NCBI GenBank assembly: GCA_017472565.1
Contig: JAFUPY010000005.1
Span: forward strand, 1 to 36,860
Direction: 5' to 3'
DNA from: Eubacterium sp.
GTDB lineage: Bacteria > Bacillota > Clostridia > Lachnospirales > Lachnospiraceae
Length of the DNA: 36,860 bases
A model generated the notes under the pieces. The model ran no database searches, was not told the origin of the DNA, and worked only from the letters and a program-made list of their open reading frames with translations. The position numbers and the translations under genes are program-made. Below are positions 30,418-36,860 of this stretch, piece after piece. Every line of letters begins with the position of its first letter. Positions within the stretch are counted from its first letter, which is position 1.

Positions 30418-31980
30418 TTATTGTTCTGGTTCCTGTTTTAAATATTCCAATATCTTAAATGAAAAGTGGAGCTTAATCAGTTCGTCACCGTGATTCAATG
30501 GATTGCCGGTGATTTTTTTAATCTTTTCAATACGATACAGCAACGTATTTTTGTGAATGTGCAGATAGTCTGCGGTCTGCTGTGTGTTTTGTGAAAAGTT
30601 CAGGTACTGATACAGGGTATTGAAAAAGTCGGTTTTCTTTTCTTCGTCGTAGGCCTTTAAGACAAGCAGGGCTGGATGACAGAAGTCCAGCAAACTGTAG
30701 TCCTTACTTTCGGAAATCTCCATCAGATGGAAGATAGTCATGGATTCGTAGCGGTAAAGACCAGGTGCATTATCCATTTTCTGACCGAGCTGGGCGGCCT
30801 TTAAGGACTGCTCATAATATTTTCGGATTTCCTGAATGTTGGAAAAACAGTTGCTCAAGCCTGCAATCAGGCCATTGGCTTTTAGATAGTTTTCCACCTG
30901 TGGATTGTTAAAACGATGATTGTCATCTTCGCGGCAGCCATTGATCAGGAAAATGATTGTATTCTGGTAAATAACGTACAGACTGTTTGGAATCATGCTC
31001 TGTAAGTCGGCGATGATCATTTCCTGCTTGGACTCCGAGGTGGCATTGTACTTGTTGCTGACGGACAGCAGGAACAGGTCATTCTGCAATACATAGCCCA
31101 ACGTTGCCAGACGCTCCCGGCTTTGTTCGATGTTGCCGGAGTTGTTGTCCAGCAGATCCCCGATAAAGTAGGCATACATGGTGCCTTTGTTTTTCTTATA
31201 AAAGTCGGTTTTCTGCATTTCAATAGAGATGATTCGGCAGAGTCGATTCATCAGTTCATAGTCGTTTTCCGTAAACATGTGATTCTGTTCGTACATCATA
31301 ATGTGAGCCACTTCGATGTCGTGGATCTTTACAGAACCGATCATCATACCCTTATAGTTGTGGATAGGGTTCTGCAGATAATATGGACGACGGCTTTTAC
31401 GAACCTGGTCATCTACCTTGTTGCGGCGGATGAACTCGATTCCTTCTTTTTCGATATGTCCCAGAGTGTTTTCTTTTTCCATCAGCGGATTGTCCGCTTG
31501 AGCACCGGAAGATACGGCAAGATATTTATAGGAATTGTCTGATAAAAACAATGGATTCCCCAGTACACTGTAGCCCACGTCAAGGATTCCCTGCAGTCCT
31601 TCATCGTTAAACAGCGCATCCAAAAACAGTCGCATACCGGTCACGACCTGCTGGCTCTCTAAGAAAATCTCCTGGATGGTATTGTATACGGCAAATGGAT
31701 CCGACTCTTCGTTCAGGTGGAGCAGGGTCATTGGCGCATTGCCTACGTAGAGCCCAAGGATGTCGAACTCCGGCCCATACAGCATAAAGTTGGTGCTGAA
31801 GGTAAACTGCATGTTCTTTGGCAGCATATTCACATGTCCAAAATAAAGGATATTAGGCAAAAATACAGTCTGATTCTCTGTCAGCAGCTTGATGCCGGTA
31901 AAATCTGTCTTGCTGTTTTCGTTTCGAATATATCGGATATCCCATTCATCCAGACGTTCTAAAATCTCTTTCAGGAACAT
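30418..31980 (-). CDS. PucR/CdaR-family transcriptional regulator
   Basis: The 520-aa protein is read from 31980 on the minus strand; the AAAGGAG ribosome binding site lies right upstream, and the longer frame from 32040 has none. The central part is a large ligand-sensing region (GAF-like segments such as MTLLHLNEESDPFAVYNTIQEIFLESQQVV). The C-terminal ~70 residues are the PucR/CdaR helix-turn-helix (FSQNTQQTADYLHIHKNTLLYRIEKIKKITG, ~470-500). It is divergent from the thiolase operon. Two GTGC-N4-GCAC palindromes in the shared spacer are likely operators of this protein; whether it activates or represses is not known. Confidence 0.88.
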   Translation of the reverse strand: MFLKEILERLDEWDIRYIRNENSKTDFTGIKLLTENQTVFLPNILYFGHVNMLPKNMQFTFSTNFMLYGPEFDILGLYVGNAPMTLLHLNEESDPFAVYNTIQEIFLESQQVVTGMRLFLDALFNDEGLQGILDVGYSVLGNPLFLSDNSYKYLAVSSGAQADNPLMEKENTLGHIEKEGIEFIRRNKVDDQVRKSRRPYYLQNPIHNYKGMMIGSVKIHDIEVAHIMMYEQNHMFTENDYELMNRLCRIISIEMQKTDFYKKNKGTMYAYFIGDLLDNNSGNIEQSRERLATLGYVLQNDLFLLSVSNKYNATSESKQEMIIADLQSMIPNSLYVIYQNTIIFLINGCREDDNHRFNNPQVENYLKANGLIAGLSNCFSNIQEIRKYYEQSLKAAQLGQKMDNAPGLYRYESMTIFHLMEISESKDYSLLDFCHPALLVLKAYDEEKKTDFFNTLYQYLNFSQNTQQTADYLHIHKNTLLYRIEKIKKITGNPLNHGDELIKLHFSFKILEYLKQEPEQ

Positions 31981-32081
31981 AAAAGACTCCTTTCTTTTAG
32001 TTTGGTCAATGGCAATCAAAAAGCTTTGGTGCTTTTTCATAAAATTTAAGCAACGAATTTGTGCATGTTATCAGAAAATGG

Positions 32082-32091
32082 TTTGTACAAA
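32082..32091. promoter_or_regulatory. Short palindrome in the divergent spacer
   Basis: TTTGTACAAA is a 10-bp perfect palindrome between the regulator gene and its promoter. It differs from the two GTGC-N4-GCAC sites, but it shares the flanking TTTGT/ACAAA with a half site TTTGTGCA at 32058-32065. Role uncertain. Confidence 0.35.
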
Positions 32092-32123
32092 TACAAAAAC
32101 AACACGATACTCAATGCGATATT

Positions 32124-32135
32124 GTGCGTTTGCAC
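32124..32135. promoter_or_regulatory. GTGC-N4-GCAC operator candidate near the regulator start
   Basis: GTGCGTTTGCAC is embedded in the wider inverted repeat TTGTGC-GTTT-GCACAA (32122-32137). It lies at about +11 to +22 of the predicted regulator transcript, a position suited to autoregulation. Confidence 0.55.
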
Positions 32136-32152
32136 AAAACTGATTTGTGTCT

Positions 32153-32181
32153 AGTATACAACAAGAAACTAGGCAAAACAA
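32153..32181 (-). promoter_or_regulatory. Promoter of the PucR/CdaR-type regulator
   Basis: On the minus strand, TTGTTT (32176-32181) and TATACT (32153-32158) are 17 bp apart. The predicted start near 32146 would give a leader of about 165 nt before the regulator gene at 31980. Confidence 0.5.
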
Positions 32182-32267
32182 GGTTGTTTTATGGCTTAAA
32201 ATATGGGTTTTTTAAGAAAAAATTTTTTTATTCCCTAAAAGGTAACCGGGATGATAAAAAAATATTC

Positions 32268-32309
32268 GTGCAATTGCACGATGTAAATACTGCGTTTTGA
32301 TACTATAAT
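32268..32309 (+). promoter_or_regulatory. Activator-type promoter of the thiolase operon
   Basis: A perfect 14-bp palindrome CGTGCAATTGCACG (32267-32280) contains GTGC-N4-GCAC. TATAAT (32304-32309) follows, with no good -35 hexamer at 17 bp. The palindrome centre lies about 42 bp upstream of the expected start (near 32316), which is the usual site for an activator that touches RNA polymerase. The protein is likely the divergent PucR/CdaR-type regulator. Confidence 0.6.
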
Positions 32310-32317
32310 GAAAACAT

Positions 32318-32432
32318 CGAAAAGCGCAGAGGCATACTGCTCGGTCTTTTATGGTATATAGATGTTCAGGAGCGTTCCTGAATCCCTTCATTTTTTGGTC
32401 TTTTTCGAGATTGGACAGTATGCAGCTTTCGC
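32318..32432 (+). ncRNA. Structured 5' leader of the thiolase operon (candidate cis-regulatory RNA)
   Basis: The leader can close on itself: CGAAAAGC (32318-32325) with GCTTTCG (32425-32431, one bulge), CATACTG (32333-32339) with CAGTATG (32416-32422), CTCG (32340-32343) with CGAG (32406-32409). Inside sits TTCAGGA-GCGT-TCCTGAA (32365-32382), 8 nt before six Ts (32391-32396), which could be an attenuator. I recognise no known riboswitch class. This is a hand-folded model. Confidence 0.4.
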
Positions 32433-32483
32433 TTTTGAGGTCTTATTTAACGGATATTATATCGGAGAAGGAGGATTTCTTTA

Positions 32484-33794
32484 ATGAAACAGGTAGTGAA
32501 TCAGACAAAGTTAGGACAGTACAGCAGAAGCGTTTCTATCATTGGTGTTGGTTGTACACCATTCATGTACACTGTTGACAATCCAGAAACAGATGGTTTA
32601 ACAGAAGGTGAAATGTACGGATATGCAGCACTGAAAGCGATGGAAGACGCAGGCGTAAGCCCACAGGATGTACAGTATTATTTCCACGGACAGGCTAACC
32701 CATTAGCAGGTTCCAATTACTTAACACCAAACGTACAGATTGCAAACTGGTTTGGTATGAAGGGCAAAGGCTCTATCCACCATTCCGAAGCTTGCTGTAC
32801 AGGTTACCTTGCACTCGAACAGGCTGTTAACGCAGTAGCTTCCGGCAAATATGACTGTGTACTTACAGGTGCAGTAGAATTTGGTGACTGCGGTGCTGAT
32901 GACATGCATCCATATAGACGTAACAAAATTCCAATGGAAGAGTTCTTAAAAACAACAAAATGGCTCTATGACCGTAACTATGCAAGAAGCTTTATGGCTC
33001 CAATGGAATTAATCTATGACGGAACAGCAGAATGGTACAAACGTACACGTGGCATTACAGATGAACAGATGGATGATACATTAAACCATATGTGCATCAA
33101 CAACAGAAAGAATGCTTCTGTTAACCCACTTGCATTAGAAAGAAAAACATACGAAGAATACGCAAAAGAAGCAGGATACGACGATGTAATGGATTACATG
33201 AGATCCCCATACAATCCAAAAATGGGTGACTTCCTTCGTCTTGGCGGTATCGAATTAAAATGTGACGGTGCTGCAGCTGTTATCGTATGTGCAACAGATA
33301 AAGTAGAAGAAATCACAAAAGGCAAATGCAAACAGCCAATCGAAGTTCTTGGTATTGGTTCTGCAGCTTGCGAAGCTACAAATCCACACTTCGAAGTACG
33401 TGCAACACAGGAAGCTGTTCGCCAGGTATACGAAGCAACAGGATTATCTGGAGATGATCTTGATATCTTCTACGCAAACGACTTCATCATTACTTCTCAC
33501 CTTGTATCTGCAGAAATCGCAGGATACCTTCCAGAAGGTGAAGGCTGGAAATACATCTGTGAAGGACGTACAGCTTACGATGGTGACAAACCAATCAACA
33601 CAAACGGTGGTAGAACATCCTTTGGTCATGCTCATGCAGCATCTGGTGTAGCTGACATCTATGAATGTGTAAAACAGATGAGAGGCGAAGCTGGCGAAGG
33701 TCAGGTTAAGAAGTTGCCTAAGACAGCAATGTTAAGAGGTTACGGCGGTTCTCAGAACGTAGCAGCAATCATCTTAAAAACACTTGAGAAATAG
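32484..33794 (+). CDS. SCP-x-type thiolase-like acyltransferase
   Basis: The 436-aa protein starts at ATG 32484 after GGAGAAGGAGG. The thiolase fold is clear: SEACCTGYLALEQAVNAV with likely nucleophile C104 (A-C-x-x-G), and NTNGGRTSFGHAHAASG with H382. Near the end, MLRGYGGSQNVAAIILK takes the place of the usual CxG motif; the second Cys is absent, as in SCP-x-like thiolases. Its partner genes are a DUF35 protein and an acyl-carrier-like protein. Archaeal thiolases and PhlC from diacetylphloroglucinol synthesis also work in complex with DUF35 subunits. The substrate is unknown; a ketoacyl-CoA or ketoacyl-ACP cleavage or condensation is inferred. Codon use is strongly biased, so it is probably highly expressed. 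Confidence 0.85.
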   Translation: MKQVVNQTKLGQYSRSVSIIGVGCTPFMYTVDNPETDGLTEGEMYGYAALKAMEDAGVSPQDVQYYFHGQANPLAGSNYLTPNVQIANWFGMKGKGSIHHSEACCTGYLALEQAVNAVASGKYDCVLTGAVEFGDCGADDMHPYRRNKIPMEEFLKTTKWLYDRNYARSFMAPMELIYDGTAEWYKRTRGITDEQMDDTLNHMCINNRKNASVNPLALERKTYEEYAKEAGYDDVMDYMRSPYNPKMGDFLRLGGIELKCDGAAAVIVCATDKVEEITKGKCKQPIEVLGIGSAACEATNPHFEVRATQEAVRQVYEATGLSGDDLDIFYANDFIITSHLVSAEIAGYLPEGEGWKYICEGRTAYDGDKPINTNGGRTSFGHAHAASGVADIYECVKQMRGEAGEGQVKKLPKTAMLRGYGGSQNVAAIILKTLEK

Positions 33795-33814
33795 GAAGAA
33801 GGAGGAAATCTATC

Positions 33815-34225
33815 ATGGCAATTAAATTAGAAAAAGTTGTAAAAACATTTTATGATAAACTTGAAGAAGGCAAAATCATGGGACGTAAATGCCCAGAATG
33901 TGGAGCAGTAGAATTTCCACCTGTATACGCTTGTAACACATGCGGATCTTATGAAACAGAATGGGTTGAAATCAGCGGCAATGCTGTAATGCACTCTATC
34001 GTATTACCAGCAGCTCTTTCCACAAAACCAGATTATGCTGACTTAAAACCATACGCATACGGCGAAGTAGAACTGGAAGAAGGTTCCAGATTAAACGCTG
34101 TTGTTCGTGGTATCAACAAGAAAAAACGTAAAGAACTGTTAGACAAACTTCCAGTTCCAGTAAAAGCAGCAATCTACCAGAGAGATGGCTACAAAACAGT
34201 AGTATTCGATTTAGTAGAAGACTAA
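33815..34225 (+). CDS. DUF35 zinc-ribbon/OB-fold protein
   Basis: The 136-aa protein starts at ATG 33815 after GGAGG, 20 nt behind the thiolase. A rubredoxin-like zinc ribbon is formed by CPECG (near residue 28) and CNTCG (near 43), then an OB-fold (~residues 55-110, EISGNAVMHSIVLPAALST ... GEVELEEGSRLNAVV). DUF35 proteins pair with thiolases and bridge active sites or channel acyl groups. Tight coupling to the thiolase gene supports a complex. Confidence 0.88.
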   Translation: MAIKLEKVVKTFYDKLEEGKIMGRKCPECGAVEFPPVYACNTCGSYETEWVEISGNAVMHSIVLPAALSTKPDYADLKPYAYGEVELEEGSRLNAVVRGINKKKRKELLDKLPVPVKAAIYQRDGYKTVVFDLVED

Positions 34226-34265
34226 TCCGTTACCAAAATAATTTATTATAAAGGAGACCAAAAAA

Positions 34266-34505
34266 ATGGATAGAAAAGAACTTGAAGCAAAAGTACTTGA
34301 ATGTGTAGCATTCGCTTACAAAAAAGACATCGCTGAAATCAGCGTTGACACAAACATCAAAGAAGACCTTGGCGGAGCTTCCGTAATCATGGTAGGTCTT
34401 GTTTCTCAGATCGAAAACGAACTTGACGTTTTAGTATCTCTTCCAGAAGCAAGTGCATGTGTTACAATCGGTGACTTAGTAGACAAAGTAGAAGAAGAGT
34501 TATAA
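34266..34505 (+). CDS. Acyl-carrier-like protein with DLGGAS motif
   Basis: The 79-aa protein starts at ATG 34266 after AAAGGAG. The phosphopantetheine site is DLGGAS with S39; the residue before Ser is Ala where standard carriers have Asp, and the following residues are VIM instead of LD. The fold is helical (ELEAKVLECVAFAYKKDIAEISVD ... VSQIENELDVLVSLPEASACVTIGDLVDKVEEEL). This is not the housekeeping AcpP by context; it is probably the dedicated carrier for the thiolase. Confidence 0.82.
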   Translation: MDRKELEAKVLECVAFAYKKDIAEISVDTNIKEDLGGASVIMVGLVSQIENELDVLVSLPEASACVTIGDLVDKVEEEL

Positions 34506-34518
34506 GAAACACTTTATG

Positions 34519-34540
34519 TCCCGCGCATTACTGCGCGGGG
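34519..34540 (+). other. GC-rich intergenic hairpin before the transacylase gene
   Basis: CCCGCGC (34520-34526) pairs with GCGCGGG (34533-34539) around a 6-nt loop, and no T tract follows. It is 14 nt after the carrier stop and is followed by the 13-mer ATAATAAGGTCTT. A stem that protects or separates transcript segments is more likely than a terminator. Confidence 0.5.
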
Positions 34541-34542
34541 CA

Positions 34543-34555
34543 ATAATAAGGTCTT
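34543..34555 (+). repeat. 13-nt motif ATAATAAGGTCTT (copy 1)
   Basis: Identical to 35727-35739. It follows a hairpin and lies 18 nt before the transacylase start. Possibly an RNA processing site or a protein/RNA-binding site. Confidence 0.45.
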
Positions 34556-34573
34556 AATTATGGAGGATTCAAA

Positions 34574-35578
34574 ATGAACGTTTTAGATCAGCTTTATGAA
34601 AAAGCGAAATTAAATCCTCAGAAAGTTGCTTTCCCAGAAGCATTAAATGAAAAAATGATGCAGGCTGCATACGAATGTGGTGTAGAAGGCTACATTGTAC
34701 CAGTTTTAGTTGGTAATGCAGAAGAAATCAAAGCAGCAGCTATTGAAAGAGGATACGATGTTAATGTATTTACAATCATTGATATCGCTGAAGAAACATA
34801 TAAAAATGAATTAATTGCTAAATACGTTGCTATGCCTGAAACAATGTTAAAAGAAAAGGCACTTGGTCGTCGTATGCAGGATCCACTCTACTATGCAATG
34901 GTTATGCAGGCAGTGGATGAAGCAGATGTAACATTTGCTGGTATCGACTACACAACAGGTGACGTACTTATGGCAGGCCAGATGATCATTGGCTTAAAAC
35001 CAGGTATCGCTACAATCTCCAGTATTGGTCTGTGTGATATCCCAGGTTTTGAAGGCAGTGAAGGATCTCTGCTTGCAATCGGTGACAGCGCTGTATGCAC
35101 AAACCCAAACCCAGAACAGTTAGCATCTATCGCAATCTCAGCATGTGATACTGTTTCTGCTTTACTTGATTGGGAACCAAGATGCGCAATGGTAAGCTAC
35201 TCTACACAGGGCAGTGGCCAGGGCGAATTAATTGATAAAGTAAAAGAAGCATTAAAGATTGCACAGGAAGCACGTCCTGATCTTGCTATCGATGGCGAAT
35301 TCCAGCTTGATGCAGCTATCGTTCCAGCTGTAGCAGCTAAGAAAGTTAAGACAGAAAGCAAAGTTGCTGGTAAAGCAAACGTTGTTATCTGGCCAGACTT
35401 AAACGTAGGTAATGTTGCAGTTAAACTGATTCAGCAGTTTGGTAAAGCAGATGCTTACGGTCCAATGCTTCAGGGCTTCAACAAAGTTGTTTGTGACTGC
35501 TCTAGAGGGGCTCCTGTATCCGAAATCAAAGGTAACATCGTTATCTCTGCAGTTCGCGCAGCAGGTGCTAAAAAGTAA
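34574..35578 (+). CDS. Phosphate acyltransferase (Pta-type; acetyl or butyryl)
   Basis: The 334-aa protein starts at ATG 34574 after GGAGG. Family motifs are clear: MVSYSTQGSGQGELIDKV, IDGEFQLDAAIVP, VAGKANVVIWPDLNVGNVAVKL and ADAYGPMLQGFNK. Length and motifs are more like Pta than the shorter Ptb. It transfers an acyl group from CoA to phosphate. The neighbouring butyrate kinase gene suggests that butyryl- or another short-chain acyl-CoA is the substrate. Preferred codons dominate, pointing to high expression. Confidence 0.9.
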   Translation: MNVLDQLYEKAKLNPQKVAFPEALNEKMMQAAYECGVEGYIVPVLVGNAEEIKAAAIERGYDVNVFTIIDIAEETYKNELIAKYVAMPETMLKEKALGRRMQDPLYYAMVMQAVDEADVTFAGIDYTTGDVLMAGQMIIGLKPGIATISSIGLCDIPGFEGSEGSLLAIGDSAVCTNPNPEQLASIAISACDTVSALLDWEPRCAMVSYSTQGSGQGELIDKVKEALKIAQEARPDLAIDGEFQLDAAIVPAVAAKKVKTESKVAGKANVVIWPDLNVGNVAVKLIQQFGKADAYGPMLQGFNKVVCDCSRGAPVSEIKGNIVISAVRAAGAKK

Positions 35579-35593
35579 ATATGATTTAAAAGT

Positions 35594-35715
35594 GGCTGTT
35601 GCATAACAGACTTGAACCGCTCCGGGAAAAAATTGGCTCTTACAAACCTTAAGAACGGTTTGCGCGAGGCAATTTTTCTCCCAGCCGCGGTAAAGAAAGT
35701 TTACGGGCAACAGCC
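35594..35715 (+). repeat. Long hairpin element (copy B) between the transacylase and kinase genes
   Basis: GGCTGTTGC (35594-35602) pairs with GCAACAGCC (35707-35715). Inside are ACCGC with GCGGT, GGGAAAAAATTG with CAATTTTTCTCCC (one bulge), and AAACC with GGTTT, so the element folds as one ~122-nt imperfect hairpin. It begins 15 nt after the stop codon and ends before TGTTTT. Core arms and TTGAACC match the element at 28149-28272. Confidence 0.6.
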
Positions 35716-35726
35716 TGTTTTATGAC

Positions 35727-35739
35727 ATAATAAGGTCTT
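35727..35739 (+). repeat. 13-nt motif ATAATAAGGTCTT (copy 2)
   Basis: Identical to 34543-34555. It lies 17 nt before the kinase start, again just after a hairpin. Confidence 0.45.
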
Positions 35740-35756
35740 TTATAGAGGAGAATATA

Positions 35757-36860
35757 ATGAAAGCATATAAAATTTTTGCTATTAACCCTGGTTCCACATC
35801 TACAAAGATTGCTTTAATCCAGGGTGACGAAGTTCTTTTTTCAAAGAACGTATCTCATGATGCTAAAAAATTGGCTGAATATGATGGTATCTCTGCACAG
35901 AAACCATACCGTGTAGAAACAATCATGAACCTTCTTGACGAAGCAGGCATCAAACTTGATGATGTAGATGCTTTTGTAGGTCGTGGCGGCGGTTTGCTTG
36001 CTATGGAAGGTGGTACATACAAAATGAGCGATATTATGCTTGACCATGCAACAAGAGGTGCAAATGGTATCCAGCATCCAGCGCAGTTAGGACCACAGAT
36101 TGCAAATGAACTCGCATTACAGTACAATGTACCAGCATTCGTAGTAAACCCACCAGACGTAGACGAATATCAGGATCTGGCTCGTATGACAGGTATGAAG
36201 GGCATCTACAGAACATGCCACCTTCACGCTCTGAACTTAAAAGAAACAGCAATTCGTCACGCTGATTCCGAAGGCAAAAAATACGAAGAACAGAACTACG
36301 TTGTATGTCACATCGGAGGCGGTGTATCCGTATCTGCACACAAACAGGGTAAAATGATTGACGGTTTTGATATCGTTGGCGGTGAAGGCCCAATGTCTCC
36401 AACAAGATGTGGTGAACTTCCAGTTGGCAACCTGTTAAGATACTTAAAAGACAAAGACATCAACGAAGTAAAAGCAATCTGCACAAGAAGCGGCGGTTTT
36501 GTAAGCCACTTCAATTCCTCTGATGCATTAGAAATCAGCAACCGTGCAGCAGAAGGCGACAAATATGCAGAAATGGTACGGAACACAATGATCTACCAGA
36601 TCACAAAATGCATCGGTTCCATGGCATCTGTACTTCACGGTAAAGTAGACGGTATCCTCCTTGGCGGTGGTATGGTTTACAACAAAGGCCTTGTAGCTCA
36701 GATCAAAGAAGCTTGTGAATGGATCGCTCCAGTAAGCGCATACCCAGGTGAATTTGAAATGGAAGCTATGGCAGCAGGCGCAAACCGTGTATTAAACGGT
36801 GTTGAAGAAGCGAAAGAATATACAGGTGTTCCTGTATGGACAGGTTTTGACTTTGAATAA
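35757..36860 (+). CDS. buk: Butyrate kinase
   Basis: The 367-aa protein starts at ATG 35757 after AGAGGAG and ends exactly at the window end. It is an ASKHA-fold kinase with the butyrate kinase signature: AINPGSTSTKIALIQ (phosphate 1), VGRGGGLLAMEGGTY, VVCHIGGGVSVSAHKQGKMIDG, EGPMSPTRCGELP and GKVDGILLGGGMVYN. It makes ATP and a carboxylate from an acyl-phosphate. Coupled to the Pta-type enzyme, this is a substrate-level phosphorylation step. Size and motifs match Buk more than AckA. Confidence 0.95.
   Translation: MKAYKIFAINPGSTSTKIALIQGDEVLFSKNVSHDAKKLAEYDGISAQKPYRVETIMNLLDEAGIKLDDVDAFVGRGGGLLAMEGGTYKMSDIMLDHATRGANGIQHPAQLGPQIANELALQYNVPAFVVNPPDVDEYQDLARMTGMKGIYRTCHLHALNLKETAIRHADSEGKKYEEQNYVVCHIGGGVSVSAHKQGKMIDGFDIVGGEGPMSPTRCGELPVGNLLRYLKDKDINEVKAICTRSGGFVSHFNSSDALEISNRAAEGDKYAEMVRNTMIYQITKCIGSMASVLHGKVDGILLGGGMVYNKGLVAQIKEACEWIAPVSAYPGEFEMEAMAAGANRVLNGVEEAKEYTGVPVWTGFDFE

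Overview
The window looks like chromosomal DNA of a gut-type Bacillota (Clostridia, most like Lachnospiraceae). This rests on AAGGAGG/GGAGGTG ribosome binding sites, moderate-to-low GC, UvrD/PcrA, YerC, RlmD-type and PucR/CdaR-type genes of Firmicutes character, and a Pta-type transacylase plus butyrate kinase pair. No species can be named from the sequence alone.

Region 1 (1 to about 24,480) is the right part of a temperate siphovirus-type prophage, with genes almost all on the + strand. It starts with the end of the early/middle region: a partial CDS, a 42-aa membrane peptide, and a self-contained promoter-gene-terminator unit. A late-gene activator-like HTH protein follows, then a stretch with three 9-bp direct repeats and a tRNA with anticodon CAU. 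The late operon then runs in the usual order: TerS, TerL, portal, MuF-type minor capsid protein with a toxin-like C-terminus and a small putative immunity gene, Prp protease, scaffold, major capsid protein, connector/minor capsid proteins, major tail protein, two tail assembly chaperones, tape measure, distal tail, tail-associated protein, several receptor-binding/tail fibre proteins (one with an SGNH esterase domain), XhlA, holin and an NlpC/P60-type endolysin. Intrinsic terminator-like hairpins occur inside this operon.

Region 2 (about 24,455 to 30,400) is host DNA. The prophage edge cuts a minus-strand ABC-transporter substrate-binding lipoprotein gene, of which only the first ~88 codons remain. 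Then come yerC (TrpR family), pcrA, a small acidic-tailed membrane protein, an RlmD-type rRNA methyltransferase and a minus-strand YmaF-like protein.

Region 3 (30,418 to 36,860) holds a PucR/CdaR-type regulator facing away from a five-gene operon: SCP-x-like thiolase, DUF35 zinc-ribbon/OB protein, acyl-carrier-like protein, Pta-type phosphotransacylase and butyrate kinase. The last codon of the kinase is the end of the window. The 503-bp divergent spacer carries two GTGC-N4-GCAC palindromes, one centred about 42 bp upstream of the predicted operon start, and a ~115-nt structured leader. This operon is my best candidate for an undescribed system: it combines thiolase/DUF35/ACP carbon-carbon chemistry with ATP-yielding acyl-phosphate chemistry. 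Two related ~115-125-nt hairpin elements (downstream of the small membrane protein gene and of the transacylase gene) look like a dispersed family.
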